Shown one piece after another: positions 1-6,045 of a stretch of 13,582 bases of DNA (position 1 is the stretch's first letter; each line of letters starts with the position of its first letter). Position numbers and translations under genes: made by a program. A model generated the notes under the pieces. That model was not told the DNA's origin and did no database searches. It saw only the letters and a list, made by a program, of their open reading frames with translations. The DNA lies in NCBI GenBank assembly GCA_902386085.1, contig CABMIA010000192.1:1-13582 (forward strand), written 5' to 3'. This stretch comes from an uncultured archaeon (GTDB taxonomy: Archaea; Halobacteriota; Methanosarcinia; Methanosarcinales; Methanoperedenaceae).

Positions 1-163
1 AAAACAAGGATTGAAACTATCCCTCTGGGCTGCTCCTATCATGCCATCACAGTATTCAAGAGGCGCATCCACTAAAACAAGGATTGAAACAAAAACCCTG
101 AGAGACCTTGCACTCAGGGGAGAATAATTCAAGAGGCGCATCCACTAAAATAAGGGCGTCGTG
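1..163 (+). CRISPR. Leader-distal end of a CRISPR array
   Basis: A 17-nt repeat tail (1-17), one full 37-nt repeat (54-90, starting ATTCAAGAGGCGC and ending ATTGAAAC) and a terminal repeat (127-163) are separated by two 36-nt spacers (18-53 and 91-126). The terminal copy matches the full repeat for its first 24 nt, then diverges and loses the ATTGAAAC end. Degeneration on this side places the leader to the left, outside the window, with crRNA transcription on the plus strand. The ATTGAAAC end would give the usual 8-nt 5' crRNA handle of type I and III systems. The second spacer contains a perfect inverted repeat (CCCTGAG/CTCAGGG). No cas gene is in the window, so the subtype cannot be assigned. 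Confidence 0.93.
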
Positions 164-194
164 AACCGCTCAAGGCCGATCAGGATATGATAAG

Positions 195-203
195 TTATAA
201 ATA
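195..203 (+). promoter_or_regulatory. TATA box of vapBC
   Basis: TTATAAATA ends 23 bp before the vapB ATG, so transcription should start at or within a few bases of the start codon. No Shine-Dalgarno precedes the ATG, as expected for a leaderless mRNA. The promoter lies only about 30 bp after the last CRISPR repeat. Confidence 0.6.
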
Positions 204-226
204 CACATATAACTACAGTTAAATTT

Positions 227-451
227 ATGGCACACAAAACAATTACAATTTCAGAAGAAGCGTATGAAGCTCTGGCAGATCTTAAAAAAGAAGGAGAGAG
301 CTTTACCAAACTCATAAAGCGGATAACTGAGCCTCTCAGGAAAAGAAAACTCAGCGAGTTTGCAGGCATGATAAAAGATGAAAAATTTGCAAAAGCGGCA
401 CTTGAAGTAAGGCATTTAAAAAGTACAAAATTGAATAAGATAAAGCTATGA
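227..451 (+). CDS. vapB: VapB-type antitoxin (DUF217 / VAPB_antitox family)
   Basis: This 74-residue protein is the antitoxin half of a type II toxin-antitoxin pair; it should bind and silence the PIN-domain toxin and repress its own promoter. The N-terminus MAHKTITISEEAYEAL followed by LKKEGESFTKLIKRI is typical of the archaeal DUF217/VAPB_antitox family, with a short DNA-binding N-terminal part and a charged C-terminal tail (KDEKFAKAALEVRHLKSTK) that would wrap the toxin. Its stop overlaps the vapC start in an ATGA arrangement, so the two genes are translationally coupled. The start is fixed by the TATA box 24 bp upstream. The antitoxin is intact although its toxin is interrupted. Confidence 0.85.
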   Translation: MAHKTITISEEAYEALADLKKEGESFTKLIKRITEPLRKRKLSEFAGMIKDEKFAKAALEVRHLKSTKLNKIKL

Positions 452-843
452 CAGTACTTGACACCAATTTTTTAATAGATTTACTCAATGACGTACCAGG
501 CACTTCAGAAGTAGCTGATTCTTTTCAAAATCCAAAAACAACAATCATAAACGTCTTTGAGCTATATTTTGGAGCAGAGCGATCCGATAGACCAAAAGAA
601 AATATTTTAAAAATTAACTTATTACTGAAATCAATTGGTTTACTTGAATTGGATAAAGCCGCCACTTTTAGTGCAGCAAGCATTCATGCAAGGTTAATGA
701 GCATAGGAAGGCAGATAGATCCTTAAGATATCCTTATAGCGGGGATTGTTATCGCAAATAACGAAGAAATCGTGACAAAGGACACCAATCATTTCGAACG
801 CATACCAGGTCTGAAATGCAGATCGTGGCGCGTGAGAGATTGA
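448..843 (+). pseudogene. vapC: VapC PIN-domain toxin interrupted by one in-frame TAA
   Basis: The start MTVLDTNFLIDLL is the classic PIN-domain opening, with the first catalytic Asp at residue 5 and the conserved Glu at residue 38 (NVFELYFGAER). Translation stops at TAA 724-726 after IGRQIDP. The same frame then continues for 38 codons to TGA 841-843, reading DILIAGIVIANNEE and TKDTNHFERIPGL, the usual VapC C-terminal half with the third and fourth acidic residues (Asp94 and Asp112 counting through the stop). A single change such as CAA or GAA to TAA explains this; no indel is needed. The 92-residue product would lack half of the metal site and should not cleave RNA. The full-length 131-codon frame is normal for VapC. 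The downstream half has no start codon of its own. A sequencing error is the main alternative. Confidence 0.85.
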
Positions 844-954
844 CACGAAGATAACACTCAACCTATAAACTATTGTAGTTACGTTATTAATTATTATGGG
901 ATGGGTAACATATCGGATGAGGGATTTCTGGGCATTTTATTGATAAAATGTATA

Positions 955-990
955 TGATAATTATGATAATTATGGTAATAATGATAGATT
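955..990 (+). repeat. Four 9-bp AT-rich tandem repeats ahead of a promoter
   Basis: Four consecutive 9-bp units read TGATAATTA, TGATAATTA, TGGTAATAA and TGATAGATT: two are identical and two degenerate. They abut the TATA box at 989-997, where archaeal BRE elements and activator sites lie. They could be regulator sites, or simply slippage in AT-rich DNA. The rest of 844-1037 holds no convincing gene. Confidence 0.55.
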
Positions 991-997
991 ATATATA
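989..997 (+). promoter_or_regulatory. TATA box of the helical-repeat protein gene
   Basis: TTATATATA places the expected start of transcription near 1018-1024, 15-20 bp before the ATG at 1038. Confidence 0.5.
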
Positions 998-1037
998 GTA
1001 GTGAATTGATAAATGATTTGTACAGGGTAATGAACAT

Positions 1038-1895
1038 ATGACTATAAGGGAAGAGTTCATAGATTACTGTACCCAGACGCTTGAGGTTAATTTCGGACAA
1101 CTGTCTGGCGAGATCATCAATAAAGTCAATGGTAAAAAGAACCTGAATGATAAACCCGGCGTCAGTGATCTTAAGGATTTTATTGATCTGATCGAACTCA
1201 ACATCAGTGTACTTTCGGGGAAACATAAGGCAACTGAAATATGCAATGCCCTCAGGACAAAAGCCGTAGAACTTACTGGAAAGCAAAAAGTACCTGATGG
1301 TCCTATTGGGAAGGATATTGATAAGGAAATAAACGCATTTTTAGCTAAAAACACCCTACCGACTGAAAGTGATATCACTGATTATGCAAAATATCTGACG
1401 ATCAAATACGGCGGCAATGCTAAAAAAGTCCAGAAAGATATCATAGAAAAAGTTAAGACCCAGGTAAGAACCGGAATAAGCAGGAAAAAAATCAATGAAG
1501 AGATAAATAACTTCCTTTTACGATACCCCCAGCCCGCACAGAAAGATGTAGATGACCTGGTGAATTATATCCGCCTGTTAAAGCTCAGTTTCCAGGAAGA
1601 TGAAGTGAGGGAAATGATCGAAAAAGAAAGACTTTTCAAGAAATTCCATGGGGATCAGGAATTGGCGGAACAACCTTCCGAACTTGACGAGTTCATTGAT
1701 ATCATTAAAACCCGCGATAAAAAGGATATCAGCAAAACAATGCAAAAAGAAGAAATCAGCTATCTTATTAAAGATGATTCCGGGGTTTCAAATGAGTTGC
1801 TTTCTGAATTTGTTGGGCTTATGACGCCGGCCGAAAACGATGTGAAAGATGCACTGGAAGGACTTGGCCTTAAACATATGATAAAGAAAAAATAA
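1038..1895 (+). CDS. Unrecognised helical-repeat protein
   Basis: I do not recognise this 285-residue protein. It is highly charged (rich in Lys, Glu and Asp), has no signal peptide or membrane segment and only two cysteines, and looks almost entirely alpha-helical. A degenerate unit recurs: REEFIDY (4), SDLKDFIDLI (43), SDITDYAKYL (111), KDVDDLVNYI (169), SELDEFIDII (214) and NELLSEFVGLM (252), each usually followed by an amphipathic helix such as VQKDIIEKVK or VREMIEKERL. The clearest duplication is INAFLAKNTLP (98-108) against INNFLLRYPQP (156-166), a 58-residue repeat. Such a build suggests a scaffold or binding surface rather than an enzyme. The first ATG after the TATA box is used; an earlier ATG at 1030 meets a stop at once. 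It sits between the vapBC remnant and a convergent membrane gene, in a region that looks accessory. Confidence 0.75.
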   Translation: MTIREEFIDYCTQTLEVNFGQLSGEIINKVNGKKNLNDKPGVSDLKDFIDLIELNISVLSGKHKATEICNALRTKAVELTGKQKVPDGPIGKDIDKEINAFLAKNTLPTESDITDYAKYLTIKYGGNAKKVQKDIIEKVKTQVRTGISRKKINEEINNFLLRYPQPAQKDVDDLVNYIRLLKLSFQEDEVREMIEKERLFKKFHGDQELAEQPSELDEFIDIIKTRDKKDISKTMQKEEISYLIKDDSGVSNELLSEFVGLMTPAENDVKDALEGLGLKHMIKKK

Positions 1896-1900
1896 AAAAA
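1894..1900 (-). terminator. Poly-T terminator of the 7-TM gene
   Basis: Read on the minus strand, seven T residues begin 10 bp after the stop of the 1911-2615 gene, with a further six T residues shortly beyond. Poly-T is the usual archaeal termination signal. It falls at the stop codon of the convergent gene. Confidence 0.5.
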
Positions 1901-1910
1901 GGTATTATAA

Positions 1911-2615
1911 TTATTTAGACTGTTTTACCCTAAAAAGCCGGAATAGCCATATAACCGATATGGTTATCAACACCGCTATAGCAGAACGGAATATGACCGG
2001 AGGTATTCCAAAAAACGGATTAACGATTAGACCACCGAAAACCGCATATAATGCTAAACCGATACCGGCGTACATGAATCTCCGACCTGCTCTTCCTCCG
2101 ACTACAGCAGTCATTTTTCCCGATAACTCAAGAAATGCATACGATGAAATCGCAGCGCCTAAAAAACAAAGGCTGTACCTCTGGGCAAGATCAGCGACTG
2201 TATAATTTATTCCCAGATCATTATTTGAAAGGTCAAGCCCTGCAAATATCAATAACCAGAAATACATTATCAATGCCCCCACAGGTATCCCCCGTATCCA
2301 TCGCCTTTCCTCAAGCCCGGCCGAGATCACATTCACGCCGAATGCAAGGAGGGCTGCAAATGAGCTTGAGACAAGGATCAGTTTGATCAAATCAAAAGCC
2401 CAGGCAGGCTCCCATACCAGGAATCTGGGGATATCGGAGTATTCCGCCAATCCATGGAGAAGGCCGAAAGCTGCAAGATATTTAAAATCGTTCATCAATT
2501 CGATGTGGCTTACCCTGTTTCTCCAGAATGTGAGAGCCAGGAACATAATAATGAAACTTGTGCCGTATATCAAATACACCCAGAGTTTGACCTGGGTATC
2601 GTTCCAGTCTACCAT
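1911..2615 (-). CDS. 7-TM membrane protein resembling a sensor-kinase input domain
   Basis: This 234-residue protein has about seven hydrophobic segments (near residues 10-30, 43-58, 72-97, 108-127, 146-164, 180-200 and 206-228) and no soluble domain. The stretch LAAFGLLHGLAEYSD, the charged loop after TM3 (GLEERRWIRG) and the end FRSAIAVLITISVIWLFRLFR recall the membrane input module at the N-terminus of histidine kinases and related signalling proteins in methanogens and deltaproteobacteria. There the helix bundle leads into a PAS/kinase part. Here the protein ends nine residues after the last helix and is followed by a poly-T terminator, so it stands alone. A good Shine-Dalgarno (GGAG, 7 nt before the ATG on the minus strand) fixes the start. 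A remnant of a degraded kinase is possible. The ligand is unknown. Confidence 0.7.
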   Translation of the reverse strand: MVDWNDTQVKLWVYLIYGTSFIIMFLALTFWRNRVSHIELMNDFKYLAAFGLLHGLAEYSDIPRFLVWEPAWAFDLIKLILVSSSFAALLAFGVNVISAGLEERRWIRGIPVGALIMYFWLLIFAGLDLSNNDLGINYTVADLAQRYSLCFLGAAISSYAFLELSGKMTAVVGGRAGRRFMYAGIGLALYAVFGGLIVNPFFGIPPVIFRSAIAVLITISVIWLFRLFRVKQSK

Positions 2616-2664
2616 ACAGTATCTCCTTCGTCACCGTTTTTGGTTAAACTGTATATAGGCGTCA

Positions 2665-2677
2665 CTATTTAAATTTT
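2665..2677 (-). promoter_or_regulatory. TATA-like box of the 7-TM gene
   Basis: On the minus strand AAAATTTAAATAG lies about 55 bp ahead of the ATG at 2615. Transcription would start near 2640, leaving room for the GGAG ribosome site at 2623-2626. Confidence 0.4.
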
Positions 2678-2742
2678 ACTCATGATAATGATTATAGATA
2701 AAATAAAGAGAGGTAGTTGGGAAAGATGGCGGGTAAAGTGCT

Positions 2743-3930
2743 TCAATATGGAGCAAACTCCTTACCCAAAAGCTCCCTGCCGATTATAATTTTCATGATA
2801 TTCTGTGCGCCTTCTGCCCCCACTATATAGGAAGTTACGCCTCTCAGACCCCGCTCAAGTCCCGCTTCTTTTGAATACCCGTATGCGCCATGCCATGTCA
2901 TCACATCCCTGATTATCTCAAAAGCTGTTGTAGGCGCAATAAGTTTGGCCGCCGCTACAGCTTTGTTTATTTCATGAAGGCTCCCGTTTTTTTCATCAAG
3001 CATCCAGGCAGCCTTATGGACAAGGAGCCTTGCAGATTCAAGTTTTATATAATCCTCCGCCAGTTGGAACTGAATCCCCTCGAACTTCGCCAGTGGAGAG
3101 CCGAAAACTTCTCTTGCCTTTATGTACTTAATGCCTGTTTCCAGGACTTTTTCTGCTGCGCCGATACAGGCCGCGGATACCAGCGTCCGTGCGCAGTTAA
3201 AGCCTTCCATCGCATAATAAAATCCTTTATTCAATTCCCCGATAAGATAATGTTCGGGGATCTCTGCGTTGTTCATGATAATAGTGCCGTTTGACATACC
3301 TTCCCTCCCCATCTGTCTAATAACGCCTGTAGTTATTCCGGGCGTATCTTTTACAGGAACATAGCAGAAGGATAAACCTTTATGCCCCGGTCCGTGGGCT
3401 GTTTTTACGATTGTTACATAACCACCTCCCTGGTTCGCAGCCTCCCTGACACCGCTGATATAGGTTTTTGAGCCGTTCAAGACAAACTTCCCGTTCTTTT
3501 TTTCCATTGTGGTTGATATGGAGGCAATATCAGAACCGCCTGATGCTTCAGTCGAGGCTATCCCGAGAAAAGTTTTACCTTTTGTCACATCAGGCAGGAT
3601 TTCCTCTTTTGCGTTTCTGCTACCGTATTTATCCATAATGAAACCCCAGCCTGCCTCTACCAGGTAATAGACAGCAGTTGCCATGCTTATATCTGCCCTG
3701 GCAATTTCTTCAGCGCCAATTGCCGCGGTAGTAAAATCTGCCCCCCGGCCGCCGTATTCACCTGAAATGGTTATGCCAAGAAGGCCGAAATCTGCCATAT
3801 CCTCCAGGACCGCGGAAGGGATCTCGCCTTTCTCATCGATCTCGCGTGCATGAGTGGCAAGCTTTTTCCCGCAGAACTCTCTCACGGATTTCCTAAAAAG
3901 TTCCTGTTCTTCGGTAAATGAAAAATCCAT
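2743..3930 (-). CDS. Acyl-CoA dehydrogenase
   Basis: This is a FAD-dependent acyl-CoA dehydrogenase of standard length (395 residues). It would oxidise an acyl-CoA to the 2,3-enoyl-CoA and pass electrons to an electron-transfer flavoprotein in the cytoplasm. Visible landmarks are the N-terminal helical domain (MDFSFTEEQELFRKSVREF), the FAD/substrate motif ASTEASGGSDIAS (125-137), the beta domain (KNGKFVLNGSKTYISG, 145-160), the C-terminal FAD motif REVFGSPLAKFEGIQFQLAE (273-292), and the family catalytic base as Glu373 in AEGAQNI, aligning with YEGTSEI counted back from GRELLG. No ETF, thiolase or CoA-ligase gene is nearby, so chain length and pathway cannot be read from context. It has its own promoter (3965-3974) and is divergent from the ABC transporter pair. 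Confidence 0.93.
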   Translation of the reverse strand: MDFSFTEEQELFRKSVREFCGKKLATHAREIDEKGEIPSAVLEDMADFGLLGITISGEYGGRGADFTTAAIGAEEIARADISMATAVYYLVEAGWGFIMDKYGSRNAKEEILPDVTKGKTFLGIASTEASGGSDIASISTTMEKKNGKFVLNGSKTYISGVREAANQGGGYVTIVKTAHGPGHKGLSFCYVPVKDTPGITTGVIRQMGREGMSNGTIIMNNAEIPEHYLIGELNKGFYYAMEGFNCARTLVSAACIGAAEKVLETGIKYIKAREVFGSPLAKFEGIQFQLAEDYIKLESARLLVHKAAWMLDEKNGSLHEINKAVAAAKLIAPTTAFEIIRDVMTWHGAYGYSKEAGLERGLRGVTSYIVGAEGAQNIMKIIIGRELLGKEFAPY

Positions 3931-3964
3931 ACATATACCCCATTATGGTATATAGAGGAGTTAT

Positions 3965-3974
3965 CTTATAAAAG
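3965..3974 (-). promoter_or_regulatory. TATA box of the acyl-CoA dehydrogenase gene
   Basis: CTTTTATAAG on the minus strand lies 35-44 bp before the ATG at 3930, giving a start near 3943 and a leader of about 13 nt. A GGGG run occurs just ahead of the start codon. Confidence 0.5.
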
Positions 3975-4022
3975 TTATTATGCTTTGTGCCTTGCAGTTC
4001 AAGAACCAATGAAACAGCATCA

Positions 4023-4034
4023 TTTATGTTTTAA
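4023..4034 (+). promoter_or_regulatory. TATA-like box of the ABC transporter operon
   Basis: TTTATGTTTTAA is centred about 25 bp ahead of the ATG at 4053, the spacing expected for a leaderless archaeal mRNA. No Shine-Dalgarno is present. Confidence 0.45.
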
Positions 4035-4052
4035 CATACCATTTTACGGTTA

Positions 4053-4727
4053 ATGGAGCAGGCTCATATTGAACTGAAAAATGTATCCAAATCAGTCTTA
4101 CGTAAGGTAAACAATGTTAAAGTCAGGACGCAGATACTATCCAGCCTTGACCTGAAAGTTCAGCAGGGCGAGCTCATTACAATAATGGGCGCCTCAGGTT
4201 CGGGAAAATCCACGCTTCTCCGGCTGATCAACAGATTATCTGAAATCGATTCCGGCATTATCCTGCTGAACGGGAGGGATATCAGGGATCATAATCCCAT
4301 GGAACTTAGAAAAAAAATAGGTATGGTATTCCAGTTGCCTGTTGTGTTCAGGGGAAGTGTGAGGGAGAACATCGCCTTCGGCATGAAATTGTGGAAAAAT
4401 GATATCGATTTAGATGCTCTTGCAGATGACGCAGCCATACCAAAGAATCTTCTGGATGCGGACGCCGGGCAGCTTTCGATCGGAGAGAAGCAGAGGGTAT
4501 GCATAGCCAGGGCACTTGCAAACCAGCCTGAAGTACTTCTGCTGGATGAACCCACCTCATCGCTTGATTATAAAGCCGCAGGGAAAATTGAAATGCTTCT
4601 GCTTGACCTGCGTACTAAAAAGAACCTCACAGTGCTGTGGGTTACCCATGAAAGGGAACAGGCTGAGAGGATAGGAGGAAGGAGATTGATATTAATGGAA
4701 GGCAGGCTGGAGGAAGGGCATGTCTGA
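4053..4727 (+). CDS. fetA: ABC transporter ATPase, FetA/YbbL type
   Basis: This 224-residue ATP-binding subunit is paired with the permease that follows. Its motifs are in order: Walker A GASGSGKST (46-54), Q-loop Gln94 (GMVFQLP), ABC signature LSIGEKQR (141-148, variant of LSGGQ), Walker B VLLLDEPTS (161-169, with Glu166 as catalytic base), D-loop SSLD and switch His199 (WVTHE). The short form and the UPF0014-type partner point to the FetA/YbbL group. In E. coli, FetAB exports iron and protects against peroxide; whether the archaeal substrate is iron is inference. The N-terminus carries about 12 more residues (SVLRKVNNVKVR) between strand 1 and the Walker A region than minimal homologues. 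The 8-bp overlap with the permease gene implies coupled translation. Confidence 0.88.
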   Translation: MEQAHIELKNVSKSVLRKVNNVKVRTQILSSLDLKVQQGELITIMGASGSGKSTLLRLINRLSEIDSGIILLNGRDIRDHNPMELRKKIGMVFQLPVVFRGSVRENIAFGMKLWKNDIDLDALADDAAIPKNLLDADAGQLSIGEKQRVCIARALANQPEVLLLDEPTSSLDYKAAGKIEMLLLDLRTKKNLTVLWVTHEREQAERIGGRRLILMEGRLEEGHV

Positions 4728-5469
4728 GATTCCTGCCATTGCCCTGACAGTTTTAATTATTGTGCTGGCAGCAGCCTATGGCCGGAGATTTGGCATAGGG
4801 AGGGAATTATCCATAGTGGGGGCAAGGTCTCTTATCCAGATATTGATACTCGCCTCTGTCATCATTATATTATTCAACCTTCCTCTCTACTGGAGCTTCC
4901 TTGTACTCCTGGTAATGGCTGCAATTGCAGGTCATACCACTTACTCAAGATCAGGCAAACTTGAAAATAGTCTTCCTTTAGCCGCAGCTTCGATTGCGGC
5001 AGCATCTCTGCTGCTTCTCATTCCTTTTTTCCTTGCAGGCATATTTCCCCTGGAACCAAGATATGTTATCCCGACCGGAAGCATCCTGATAGGCAATGCG
5101 ATGAACGTGAGTTCGCTTGCGATTGACAGGTACAGGGGCGAAATAAAGAACAAGCGCGGTGAAGTTGAAGCATACCTTGCTCTTGGCGCGCATCCCGGGC
5201 TTGCAATTGCGGCATGCCTGAAGCAGGGGATCCTGTCTGCATTAATACCTTCGATAGATAACATGAGGAACCTGGGACTTGTATGGATACCCGGTGTCAT
5301 GACAGGCATGCTGCTTGGCGGGGCAGACCCTGTTGAGGCAGCCTCTATACAGATAGCCATTTTCGCTTCTATATTTGCGGCAGGCATGATAGCTTCCAAT
5401 CTGTTGTTATACTACTCCACGGACAGTTTTTTTACAAAGGCAGCTCAATTGAGAGAAGACCTGGATTAA
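4720..5469 (+). CDS. fetB: ABC permease of the UPF0014 / FetB (YbbM) family
   Basis: This 249-residue membrane protein has about six to seven hydrophobic segments. It carries the family motifs ARSLIQ (35-40), YVIPTGSILIGNAMN (115-129), RGEVEAYLALGA (146-157) and the hallmark WIPGVMTGMLLGGADP (189-204). It is the membrane half of the transporter encoded with the upstream ATPase; E. coli FetB is its characterised relative (iron efflux). The ATG at 4720 lies inside the ATPase gene and is preceded by GGAGG six bases upstream, an excellent ribosome site that decides the start. No periplasmic binding-protein gene follows, which fits an exporter better than an importer. The cytosolic loop IDRYRGEIKNKRGEVE is strongly charged, as usual in the family. 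Confidence 0.9.
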   Translation: MSEIPAIALTVLIIVLAAAYGRRFGIGRELSIVGARSLIQILILASVIIILFNLPLYWSFLVLLVMAAIAGHTTYSRSGKLENSLPLAAASIAAASLLLLIPFFLAGIFPLEPRYVIPTGSILIGNAMNVSSLAIDRYRGEIKNKRGEVEAYLALGAHPGLAIAACLKQGILSALIPSIDNMRNLGLVWIPGVMTGMLLGGADPVEAASIQIAIFASIFAAGMIASNLLLYYSTDSFFTKAAQLREDLD

Positions 5470-5474
5470 TGTAA

Positions 5475-5485
5475 AAATATATAAA
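5475..5485 (+). promoter_or_regulatory. TATA box of the HNH-like gene
   Basis: AAATATATAAA lies 50-60 bp before the ATG at 5535. It predicts a leader of about 25 nt containing GAGG (5523-5526), eight bases before the start codon. Confidence 0.55.
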
Positions 5486-5534
5486 TCATTTTGATTATTG
5501 AAGATAAAATAAGAAAGAAACAGAGGTTCCAATA

Positions 5535-5918
5535 ATGCAAAGTCGTAACAACAAAGTACAATTTGCAGATGAAATAAAGAAGAAAAAATATATCGATAAC
5601 TATATAGACAAATGGCTGAAGCTGGAAACTGTTGACAGGTCGTACGTTGAGTGCGATATATGCGGGTATGTGAGCAATGCCTCCATCCACCAGCATCTCC
5701 TTGTCCCGGAAAAATTTGATTCTGACCCGAATAACAACCGCATTATCCACTTATGTGCAAATTGCGATTACGAGCTTCGTGCCATGATAGAAAGGACTAA
5801 TTTTAAGCTGGCACCTGAAATGATAGTGCAGATATGCGAAGAAGCGTTTGAGAAGTTAAAGGAAAAGAAAAAGAGGTACAGGGAGATGCATCTGAGCATG
5901 GAGAGGATCGAGGTTTAG
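5535..5918 (+). CDS. Small zinc-finger protein with a degenerate HNH-like core
   Basis: This 127-residue soluble protein has two Cys pairs, CDIC (40-43) and CANC (74-77), bracketing HQH (52-54) and an Asn-rich turn (NNNR, 66-69). The order CxxC, HxH, Asn, LCxxC is that of the HNH/McrA treble-clef nuclease fold. The metal-binding His that normally follows the second CxxC is Asp78 (CANCDYEL), and the motif Asn is shifted by one residue, so catalysis is doubtful. A basic N-terminal helix (DEIKKKKYIDNYIDKWLKL) and a long charged C-terminal helix (EEAFEKLKEKKKRYREM) flank the finger. A nucleic-acid-binding role is plausible but not shown. It stands alone with its own promoter and a GAGG ribosome site. 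A non-HNH zinc ribbon is the alternative. Confidence 0.6.
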   Translation: MQSRNNKVQFADEIKKKKYIDNYIDKWLKLETVDRSYVECDICGYVSNASIHQHLLVPEKFDSDPNNNRIIHLCANCDYELRAMIERTNFKLAPEMIVQICEEAFEKLKEKKKRYREMHLSMERIEV

Positions 5919-5948
5919 TTTTGGCGATTGTTCGGCCTGATTGGATGT

Positions 5949-5965
5949 TTTCAATATCATTGAAA
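5949..5965 (+). terminator. Perfect 7-bp hairpin after the HNH-like gene
   Basis: TTTCAAT, a 3-nt turn ATC, then ATTGAAA form a perfect inverted repeat 30 bp after the stop at 5918, followed by GATTTT. It may be a weak terminator or an operator ahead of the tRNA gene. Archaeal termination relies mainly on T-runs, so the assignment is tentative. Confidence 0.35.
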
Positions 5966-6045
5966 GATTTTAGAGGATGGATAACATGGGAATTTACGTA
6001 AGATACCGAAAAGATAATACGTAAAAAGCTATTATTTACGCCAGA

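Noticed and set aside
127..226. CreTA-like RNA toxin-antitoxin using the degenerate repeat
   Set aside because: CreA-type antitoxins need a repeat-spacer-repeat-like unit with handle ends; here only one degraded repeat is present and the next gene is a protein antitoxin with its own promoter.
724..726. Stop in vapC as a read-through (pyrrolysine) codon
   Set aside because: Pyrrolysine is inserted at TAG; this codon is TAA. No recoding element is visible, so a nonsense mutation or sequencing error is simpler.
727..843. Separate small gene for the C-terminal PIN fragment (split toxin)
   Set aside because: No ATG, GTG or TTG start with a ribosome site lies in frame near the start of the fragment, and reading continues smoothly from the upstream frame.
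894..1286. Minus-strand frame of 130 residues with Tyr-His-Asn repeats
   Set aside because: It is the antisense reading of the 9-bp AT-rich repeat and of the helical-repeat gene, with no family resemblance or promoter of its own.
2743..3930. Acyl-CoA dehydrogenase lacking its catalytic base
   Set aside because: The YEGT motif is not obvious at first sight, but counting back 12 residues from Arg385 of GRELLG puts Glu373 of AEGAQNI exactly at the catalytic position.
5976..6023. 15-codon frame ahead of tRNA-Gln
   Set aside because: Too short, with only a partial ribosome site and no recognisable content; it overlaps the tRNA promoter.
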